Under the pieces are notes generated by a model. The model did not search any database. It was given only the letters and a program-made list of their open reading frames with translations, and had not been told where the DNA came from. Shown here one piece after another: positions 1-5,952 of a stretch of DNA of 8,893 nt (its first letter is position 1; each line of letters opens with the position of its first letter). The stretch covers positions 1 through 8,893 of the forward strand of contig CALCHM010000170.1 in NCBI GenBank assembly GCA_937901345.1, given 5' to 3'. Source of the DNA: an uncultured Prevotella sp. GTDB taxonomy: Bacteria > Bacteroidota > Bacteroidia > Bacteroidales > Bacteroidaceae. The position numbers were made by a program, and so were the translations under genes.

Positions 1-10
1 GCTGCGTTGC

Positions 11-66
11 TCCTCAATTTCGGATTTGGTCATGTACTTCAGTACACTTCCTTCATCCTCAATTTC
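11..66. repeat. 11-bp direct repeats flanking a palindrome
   Basis: TCCTCAATTTC occurs at 11-21 and again at 56-66. Between the copies lies a perfect palindrome, TGTACT-TC-AGTACA (33-46). The two copies sit almost symmetrically about the palindrome centre. The arrangement is directly visible. It could be an intergenic repeat element, a protein-binding site, or, read on the minus strand from ATG 78, an acidic coding segment in which the repeats encode E-I-E-E/D. I cannot choose between these from one copy. Confidence 0.4.
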
Positions 67-96
67 AGCGCCTTGCATTTTACTCACTCTTACACA

Positions 97-104
97 CAAA
101 AATA
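97..104 (-). promoter_or_regulatory. Possible Bacteroidetes -7 box facing left
   Basis: The minus strand reads TATTTTTG, which fits the Bacteroidetes -7 consensus TAnnTTTG. No TTTG-like -33 element is seen at normal spacing upstream. It lies 19 bases before the ATG at 76-78 that opens a frame running off the window. The motif is short and A/T rich, so a chance match is quite possible. Confidence 0.2.
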
Positions 105-129
105 TTAACTATTTCATGAGTTAGTTAAT
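104..129 (-). other. A/T-rich hairpin, weak terminator or operator
   Basis: ATTAACTA (104-111) and TAGTTAAT (122-129) are perfect inverse complements with a 10-base loop that contains TCATGA. On the minus strand the hairpin runs straight into ATTTTTG, which overlaps the possible -7 box at 97-104. The stem is weak (one G-C pair), so it may equally be an operator or chance. Confidence 0.25.
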
Positions 130-273
130 GTCTGGATTGAAATTGGGGCGTCGCAACACATAGTAACGTAACGATTATCTCGTTTTGGAGAAATTTCAAA
201 GTAGAGATTCGGACACCGTGGGTAATGCCACCTTGCAAACGTTGTTCGATCGCCATTAGAATGGCATATAATA

Positions 274-308
274 ACAGGGTGTGTCAAGACTTGCTTGACA
301 CACCCTGT
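274..308 (-). terminator. Intrinsic terminator of the cysteine peptidase gene
   Basis: ACAGGGTGTGTCAAG (274-288) and CTTGACACACCCTGT (294-308) form a perfect 15-bp stem with a 5-base loop. In the minus-strand reading direction the stem is followed by TATTATATG, a U-rich tail. It begins 28 bases after the stop codon of the 337-5382 gene, the usual place for a Rho-independent terminator. The plus strand follows the stem with CCTAAAATC, a poorer tail, so leftward termination is the better reading. Confidence 0.85.
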
Positions 309-336
309 CCTAAAATCGTATAGAAGTGCGAATCGC

Positions 337-3300
337 TTAACGCACCACTTTCTTTCCGTTCATAATGTAAACACCCTTAGCAGGTTGCTTCACGCGTCGA
401 CCACTGAGGTCGTAGATAGCACCTGCGGGAGTGCCTGTAGCAATACCATCGATGTCGGTATCCAAACCTGTGTCAGTAAGTATGAGGTTGAAACCGCTGA
501 GGTCTTCGCCAAAGTAGTATGCACGGTTAGCGAGGAGCGTTGTGGGCATGTAGGGGTAGAAACCAACCTTACCGCCCTTGTCGCTCATGCTATAGCAAGC
601 GTCGTCACTTGTGCGCTCTTCTTCGGTGAGCGTTCCGTAGAGGATGTTTCCCTCGCAAGCGTCTGTAGCTGCTTCATTCGCCTTGCGGAAAATGACAGTC
701 TTACCTGCTGCTTCGGGAGCGTAGATAACAACTCCCTCTTCTGCGGGAATCACTGTACCCTCAACGCGTGAGAGGTGGAGACGCTGTGCCTCGTTATCCA
801 CCTTTGTAGCAATGTAGGCCGCTATGCCCTCAGGCATTTCCGTTGCCTCGGGCAAACAAAGCGTTGTGAAACCGTTGGATGGGATAGTCAACGTGTAAGA
901 ATAGGGAGCGTCTTCGAAACTTGCCTTCGTGTAGAGCAATTCAAAGGCTGCGATAGTCAAACATTTGTCTCCGCTCATGTTCACCAACAAACCGAGGTCA
1001 ACTTCCGTTTCTTCCTTCAATATGAAGCTCACTCCGTTGTACAACACTGAGGTCTTGGGTTTCATTGCCGTAGCAGCGAGGGCCTTGTGCAACTCATCCG
1101 TGTTGGGGAATTCGCCCGCCTTGGCAGCAACTACGTAACAGCCTTCACACTGATCCTCGAAAGTGCCATACTTCGTGCGGAAGCGGTAATAACCTGCGGG
1201 AAGCTTTACGGTCTGATAAATCTTGTGGTCCTTAAGCGTCTTGTCGAAGCGGTCCCATCCTGTAGTGATGGTCATCGCCTTGTTCTTCTCAGTATCCACG
1301 TGGGCACCTGTAGTAACATATACACCATTGTAGTAACGGCGTGGATTGTTTTCAAGCGTCCAGTCGTTGATCTTGTAGAAACGTGGGTTGTCGCCGTTCA
1401 CCTTGCGGTTGGGGTCTCCAGCAAATGCTTCTTGGTAGTTTTTCAAATATTTTGCTGTTACGTTAGTTTCAGTATTTGATGTCTGACCTACAGAAAGACT
1501 CCAAACACCCTTTGAAGCGCCCCAAGCGTCACCGTCAGGACCGAAACCTTCGCGGATACCTGCGTTGCCATTTCCAGAATGGTCGGTAATTGAGGTGCCT
1601 GTGCCTTGGTCGAAGTTGTAGTAAGCGAGCAAGTTCCAGTCTGCTACTTCTGCTAAAGCCGCTTCGTTGGCAAGACTGCGGTTACATACGCTCTGCAATT
1701 GGTCTTGACTGAGGCATGAACCCCATACGCGGAATTCGTCGATGCTACCGTTCCAAGGATAATCGTAACGCGAAATGACAAACTTAGTGAGGTTGTATTC
1801 CGTAGGCGCTTCGCTCTTAACTTCCTTCATTTTCACGCCATCGCGATAGAAGGTAACAGCTGCTCCGTTGAAACTTACAGCATAGTGGTGCCATTCTTGT
1901 TCGATTACGAGGTTGTTGTCAGATGTGTGTGTTACACCCACGATGTCCAATGAGATGGCACCTTTATCGGTAACGTAACCACCGATGGTACCTCCGTAAT
2001 GACCGAAACCATGACTGCCTGCAACGTCGATTGATGAGGGAGACATCCACCATTCAATAGTGAAGTTGCCGCTAGTGAAGGGTGCCTTAGTCATTGTCAC
2101 TGTAGCGTTGCCCGTGTTGAAGTTCAAACCGCTCTTAGAGTCGCCATTACATACTGTTACGGCGTTGTTCTTAGAAGCAGTACTGCTACCGAGGGCATTT
2201 GTTGCCGTGAGGCTGACATTATATTTACCAGGAGCGTTAAACGTATACTCAGGATTGCGTCCTTCAATAAAGTGAGTCAAGTAATCATTGCTGATCATCC
2301 ATTCCCATGACGTTGGTGATGACAAAGACTTGTCGTAGAAGTTCACCTTTTCACCAACTTGAACGATGCTTGGAGTCACCTCGAAGGCAGCAGTGGGTGC
2401 CACGTTCTTTACTTCTACATACTTCGTTTCAGTTGCCAAAACGGTGTTGTTCAACTTCACATTGAGCTGTACGGCAAAGACACCTGCAAAATTATAAGTG
2501 GCAGCGCCAACCATAGAATTAATAGTCTGCTTTTCGTAATCCGAAACGTCCACCAACCATTCGTATTCGTAACCAAATACAGGAGATTCGGGGAGGAACG
2601 TTACGCTTTCGCCAACAGCACAAGTTGCTGCAGAGAGTGAGAATGCCGCACTGATTTCGGGCTTCTTCACTTCCACTTCCAATGTGTCGGAAGCTTCGGC
2701 GCCTCTAGTGTTAGTTACCTTCGCAATAACCTGGTGCTTGCCTTCTGTTGCGAAGTAGGCTGTGGGCGACTTCATCGCTACGTTGTTCATATTCGCTGCG
2801 GGGATGGTCCAAGTGAGTGTTGTAGCACTCATGCTGGGCGTTGCCGTGAACGTAACAGGCGCACCAACGTAGATATCTCCCGAGGGTGCATTGATTTCTA
2901 CCGTAGGAGTCGCTGTAGAAGTCTTTACCTTGGTGTTTTTATTCTCACGCTGTTCGATGTTAGCCGTTGACTTGCTGGTCTTCGCAATAGGCGCATGATT
3001 ACCGCCTACACAGTCGCGCAAGTGAGGTGTGCCGTTAATGTCGATGATGTCACCGCGATAGTAGGTTACGAGGTCGTTTGTCAATGCTGCGTCAGGCAAA
3101 GAGACTTGATACATCTTCTTAACGTCTGCTGCAGGTAACGCACGCTTCCAAATGCGGAATTCGGCAAGTTCTGCGTCGAAGTAGCTATTGCCACTACCTG
3201 CTGTGAATGTCAAATCTCCGAAACCGCCAAGGCCTGAGTAAGAAGAGGCGTTGTGTGAAGCCTTCTTCGCACCATTCACGTAAACGGTGAGCGCACCACG

Positions 3301-5382
3301 GTCAACCACGATACAGATGTGCTTCCAAGCGCCAGCAGTAAACGTGCCCGAACCCGTATTTACGCGATTCTGAGTGTCCCATCCAACAGTGAACGAACCG
3401 TCTTCGTTGGCGTGCATCATCCATGTGCCCCAGTTACCAGCAGTTTGGTTCCAGTTGAGCAATGAGAGCGGACGGAGCCAGAACTCCATAGTTGCCTTTT
3501 CGTAGTTTGTACCAAAGACGTTGGGGATTGTGAAACCACCTTGCTTGATAAAGGCAGAGGGGAGTTTCGTGCTTGCTGTAGCGCCAGCGTAATAAACCTT
3601 GTTAGAAGCGAACGATTCAGCGTCTTTGTAAACCGCCGTTACGTGGTACTCACCTGCCTCCGTGAGGGCATAAGTAAGCGTTGAGGCATTGGTTTCTCCC
3701 ACCTTTGTGCCACCACAATATACATTGTACGCCAAAATCTTCTTGCCCGAACGCACAGGTTCTTGCCAAGTGAGTTGGTCACCACTTATGGCAACATTTT
3801 CGGGAGCGTAGCATGAAGAAGAACCGTAAACGATTGTAGAGTAAACGATGCGGTCGCCCTTACGTCCGTCAATGGTCCACTCTTCTTCAGTCAATTTGAA
3901 GGGGGTTTCAATACCATCAAGGTTGTATTCGTAATCGATTACAGAAAGGTTGTGCAGGCGTCCTGAACCAATCATTGAGTTGCGCTTGCGTTCCACAATG
4001 AAGAAGTACTTCAAGGGGCGTGAGCGGTCCATACCTTCAGAGAGGGCAGTGATATCGTAACCAAACTCCATAGGTTCGTGATGGAAACCATCTGTCCACC
4101 TACCAAGCATGGGCACTTCGGGAGCGGGGTTAGTGTTACCATTGGCACCGTCACCGGCATAGATGAAGTGGTGCATGGGCACTGCCTTAGCAGGTTCTGT
4201 AGCGTTTAAGTCAGCTGAAACACCTGCGTAGAAACACAATTCGGAACGGTGTGTGTATTCCACTTCAACCTTCATTGTGCGCAAGGGGCGATAGTCCTTT
4301 CGGATGCGGTAAACTTCGGGAGTCCACCATCCGTTGTTAGGCACGTAACCCTTTCCGTCCTTCACCGCTGCGGGCACACTCCAAGCGTAGGGGCAGTAGA
4401 TGAAACCCTTATTTTCCCACCAGGGACCCCAAGAGTTTACAACAATCCATGCACCCTTTTCAAGAGGTTGCTTCCCCCAGGGGTCGTTCGTTTCAAGGTC
4501 GCCTTCGCCATAAACGCCGTCTCCGTCTAAGTCAAACTCGATGCGGTCGTCATATCCTACGATGGTAAGTGCGTGGTCAACAGACTCTCCCCAATGTGTG
4601 AGATAGCGCATTCCCACAACACCTGCAGCACGATTGACTTCGGTATTTGCGATGTTAGCACTACCGTTTGCTGATGCCACACCGATACCTACAATACCTG
4701 GACGTCCCTTAAAGTCAGGGTCGCCATGGTGGTCATACAACCAACTCTTCAAAACCTTGCGTCCCTTTGCCGTTTGGAGTGTGAAAGGAATGTGTGAGGG
4801 TTTGTGAGCGCGGTTGAACATACCTTCATACCACTTTTCGTAACCGTTCATCCAACCAATGTTGGGGTCGTCCCAGTTATACGAACCGTAGATTGCAGAA
4901 TTCATGCGACCACCGTAAGTCTTTGCCGAGGGCACACCGATAAACTGAATGAACTCATCCTTACCCGAGTTGCCGTAAGTAAGGTTATAAACGAAGTGAG
5001 AGGGCAACTGATTTTCTTCCACATTACCAGGAAGGTCGCGATAAGCATTCAACTCATGCGTGAGCATGTAGCAGATACGCGAAGCAGCACCACACGAACC
5101 ATTCACCTGACTAAACACAGGGGGGAAATACTTCGTTTCGGCAGCATTGATATGGTCTGGCAAGTCCGTACGGTCCTGTACTTCTTGCAAACCCATTTCG
5201 CCACCCGAGCGTGAGCGCTTAGCACCGGGCATGGGTTCGTCACCCTGCCAGTAAATCAACGAATAATCGGGGTTGAAATTATCTTCATAATCCACCCACT
5301 TCGTTTTGTCTACTTGCATAACTTGTGCCCCAGCCATGACGGGAGTGGCAAGTGCGAGTAAAAGAATCTGTTTTAACTTCAT
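337..5382 (-). CDS. Secreted multidomain papain-like (C1) cysteine peptidase
   Basis: A 1681-residue exported protein. Residues 1-20 are a signal peptide (KLKQILLLALA core, ending AGAQ). The papain-like domain spans about 70-365: Q92 and C97 lie in QVNGSCGAAS, H270 in VDHALTIVGY, and N316 in VVNSWG, matching the oxyanion Gln and the Cys-His-Asn triad of family C1. The residue after the Cys is Gly, where papain has Trp. A D-x-D-x-D-G calcium-loop-like insert (284-295) sits between His and Asn. Next come a beta-rich region (370-500), an FN3-like segment (525-598), a LamG/concanavalin-like domain (610-760), three PKD-like domains (about 826-907, 908-993, 996-1078), a second LamG-like domain (1085-1270), a sugar-binding-like beta-sandwich (1300-1487), a Bacteroidales C-terminal module (1494-1640), and a sorting-signal-like tail (DLSGRRV, GVYIMNGKKVVR). 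The ATG is followed directly by the signal peptide. Substrate is unknown; extracellular proteolysis is inferred. Confidence 0.9.
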   Translation of the reverse strand: MKLKQILLLALATPVMAGAQVMQVDKTKWVDYEDNFNPDYSLIYWQGDEPMPGAKRSRSGGEMGLQEVQDRTDLPDHINAAETKYFPPVFSQVNGSCGAASRICYMLTHELNAYRDLPGNVEENQLPSHFVYNLTYGNSGKDEFIQFIGVPSAKTYGGRMNSAIYGSYNWDDPNIGWMNGYEKWYEGMFNRAHKPSHIPFTLQTAKGRKVLKSWLYDHHGDPDFKGRPGIVGIGVASANGSANIANTEVNRAAGVVGMRYLTHWGESVDHALTIVGYDDRIEFDLDGDGVYGEGDLETNDPWGKQPLEKGAWIVVNSWGPWWENKGFIYCPYAWSVPAAVKDGKGYVPNNGWWTPEVYRIRKDYRPLRTMKVEVEYTHRSELCFYAGVSADLNATEPAKAVPMHHFIYAGDGANGNTNPAPEVPMLGRWTDGFHHEPMEFGYDITALSEGMDRSRPLKYFFIVERKRNSMIGSGRLHNLSVIDYEYNLDGIETPFKLTEEEWTIDGRKGDRIVYSTIVYGSSSCYAPENVAISGDQLTWQEPVRSGKKILAYNVYCGGTKVGETNASTLTYALTEAGEYHVTAVYKDAESFASNKVYYAGATASTKLPSAFIKQGGFTIPNVFGTNYEKATMEFWLRPLSLLNWNQTAGNWGTWMMHANEDGSFTVGWDTQNRVNTGSGTFTAGAWKHICIVVDRGALTVYVNGAKKASHNASSYSGLGGFGDLTFTAGSGNSYFDAELAEFRIWKRALPAADVKKMYQVSLPDAALTNDLVTYYRGDIIDINGTPHLRDCVGGNHAPIAKTSKSTANIEQRENKNTKVKTSTATPTVEINAPSGDIYVGAPVTFTATPSMSATTLTWTIPAANMNNVAMKSPTAYFATEGKHQVIAKVTNTRGAEASDTLEVEVKKPEISAAFSLSAATCAVGESVTFLPESPVFGYEYEWLVDVSDYEKQTINSMVGAATYNFAGVFAVQLNVKLNNTVLATETKYVEVKNVAPTAAFEVTPSIVQVGEKVNFYDKSLSSPTSWEWMISNDYLTHFIEGRNPEYTFNAPGKYNVSLTATNALGSSTASKNNAVTVCNGDSKSGLNFNTGNATVTMTKAPFTSGNFTIEWWMSPSSIDVAGSHGFGHYGGTIGGYVTDKGAISLDIVGVTHTSDNNLVIEQEWHHYAVSFNGAAVTFYRDGVKMKEVKSEAPTEYNLTKFVISRYDYPWNGSIDEFRVWGSCLSQDQLQSVCNRSLANEAALAEVADWNLLAYYNFDQGTGTSITDHSGNGNAGIREGFGPDGDAWGASKGVWSLSVGQTSNTETNVTAKYLKNYQEAFAGDPNRKVNGDNPRFYKINDWTLENNPRRYYNGVYVTTGAHVDTEKNKAMTITTGWDRFDKTLKDHKIYQTVKLPAGYYRFRTKYGTFEDQCEGCYVVAAKAGEFPNTDELHKALAATAMKPKTSVLYNGVSFILKEETEVDLGLLVNMSGDKCLTIAAFELLYTKASFEDAPYSYTLTIPSNGFTTLCLPEATEMPEGIAAYIATKVDNEAQRLHLSRVEGTVIPAEEGVVIYAPEAAGKTVIFRKANEAATDACEGNILYGTLTEEERTSDDACYSMSDKGGKVGFYPYMPTTLLANRAYYFGEDLSGFNLILTDTGLDTDIDGIATGTPAGAIYDLSGRRVKQPAKGVYIMNGKKVVR

Positions 5383-5470
5383 AAGTTATTAGATATTGGG
5401 ATTAATAAATGATTGAAAGTTTAAATCTAAGAGAAGGAAGGCGATACTTTAACCGCATTTCCCTCGAGCG

Positions 5471-5478
5471 CAAAATTA
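5471..5478 (-). promoter_or_regulatory. Bacteroidetes -7 box for the peptidase gene
   Basis: The minus strand reads TAATTTTG, an exact match to TAnnTTTG, 88 bases before the peptidase ATG. It is the only exact match I found between the upstream hairpin and the start codon. The expected TTTG at about -33 is poor: TTAC at roughly 21 bases spacing, or TTCG at 25. If used, it gives a leader of about 80 bases and makes the peptidase gene independent of the BspA-like gene. Confidence 0.5.
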
Positions 5479-5485
5479 TGCATAA
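5476..5485. promoter_or_regulatory. Palindrome overlapping the -7 box
   Basis: TTATGCATAA is a perfect 10-bp palindrome that overlaps three bases of the TAATTTTG box and extends into the spacer. A dimeric regulator bound here would block or position the sigma factor. The palindrome is short and A/T rich, so this is a suggestion only. Confidence 0.2.
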
Positions 5486-5654
5486 ATTACGGATTCTTAG
5501 TAACGAATCGTTCATAAATTCATGAAAGCAACGATTTTAGACCGAAGCAGAGAGAGAAGCATAGTTCTTTACAAAAGGTCAATCTTAGAGAATAAGCATT
5601 GCCATCGGAAGACGGTTGTTTAAATGCCATAAAACGCCGTCGCTGTAGTGCAAC

Positions 5655-5716
5655 AAAGAAACCGTTTTAGAAACGTCCTCCCATATAGCGTGAGTGCGTT
5701 CTAAAACGGTTTCTTT
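5655..5716 (-). terminator. Strong hairpin ending the BspA-like transcription unit
   Basis: AAAGAAACCGTTTTAGAA (5655-5672) and its exact reverse complement (5699-5716) form an 18-bp stem. With one bulged A the stem can extend through CG/CG, leaving a loop of about 20 bases. Reading leftward, the second arm ends in GTTTCTTT, giving a partly U-rich end, and the hairpin starts 51 bases after the stop of the small frame at 5768. Reading rightward it is followed by CTATTGTTTTAT, so it could stop transcription from both sides. A processing or RNA-stabilising structure is the alternative. Confidence 0.65.
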
Positions 5717-5767
5717 CTATTGTTTTATATCAATGCAGTGAATGCTGCTTGAATATAACCAGTCGTT

Positions 5768-5932
5768 CTATTCCCAGTAATTGCCATCCCATGCAAACTG
5801 GCGTTCATTGGATGCGGGGATATCGGGAATAGGCCCCACGGGGATGTGGTCACTACCACTTGCAGCGAGCATACCCTCGGAAGCAACAGAAATGGCTGTT
5901 GCATTAGGCGCTTGATATTCTTTCTTGTTCGT
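5768..5932 (-). CDS. Small Bacteroidales-type protein with ACG in place of ATG
   Basis: A 54-codon frame begins 20 bases after the stop of the BspA-like gene. The peptide starts (T/M)NKKEYQAPNATAIS, continues with a small-residue segment (EGMLAASGSD, residues 19-28), a proline-rich stretch (IPVGPIPDIP, 30-39), and an acidic aromatic end (FAWDGNYWE). This layout of a K-K-x-Y-x-x-P start, a central L-x-x-S-G and an aromatic acidic tail resembles families of roughly 50-70-residue Bacteroidales hypotheticals; function is unknown. The frame is open upstream to a TGA at 6026-6028 but contains no ATG, GTG or TTG before ACG at 5930-5932, exactly where a start would be expected after an A-rich leader. 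It may use ACG, be translationally coupled to the upstream gene, or be a silenced gene whose ATG mutated. Met21 is the only internal ATG start and would leave just 34 residues. Confidence 0.45.
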   Translation of the reverse strand, partial: TNKKEYQAPNATAISVASEGMLAASGSDHIPVGPIPDIPASNERQFAWDGNYWE

Positions 5933-5952
5933 GATTTTTAGTTTAGTTGATT

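Larger units (their letters stand above)
1..270. other. Left-edge stretch without a supportable gene
   Basis: This stretch lies beyond the terminator of the cysteine peptidase gene. On the minus strand there is a 43-codon ATG frame (256 to 125, beginning MAIEQRLQGG and ending QFQSRH), an overlapping start-less frame that reads RWHYPRCPNLYF and ends at a TGA near 114, and a frame starting at ATG 78 (MQGAEIEDEG) that runs off the window edge. None shows a recognisable domain, and overlapping open frames of this size are expected by chance. The stretch also holds a direct-repeat/palindrome cluster (11-66), a TAnnTTTG match (97-104) and an A/T hairpin (104-129). It may be a promoter region for a leftward gene beyond the edge, or an intergenic repeat. 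Confidence 0.5.

Noticed and set aside
125..256. A 43-codon minus-strand frame (MAIEQRLQGG...) after the peptidase terminator
   Set aside because: It has no recognisable domain, overlaps another open frame of similar length, and follows a terminator without its own visible promoter; kept only as a note.
295..5214. Several plus-strand open frames of 70-160 codons opposite the peptidase gene
   Set aside because: They lie wholly or almost wholly inside the clear minus-strand coding region, have no recognisable domains or signals, and their composition follows from the opposite-strand codons.
5383..5654. Possible small gene or structured RNA in the peptidase leader region
   Set aside because: No frame of useful length with a start was found on the minus strand, and only short imperfect stems (for example GACGG/CCGTC at 5611-5641) are present.
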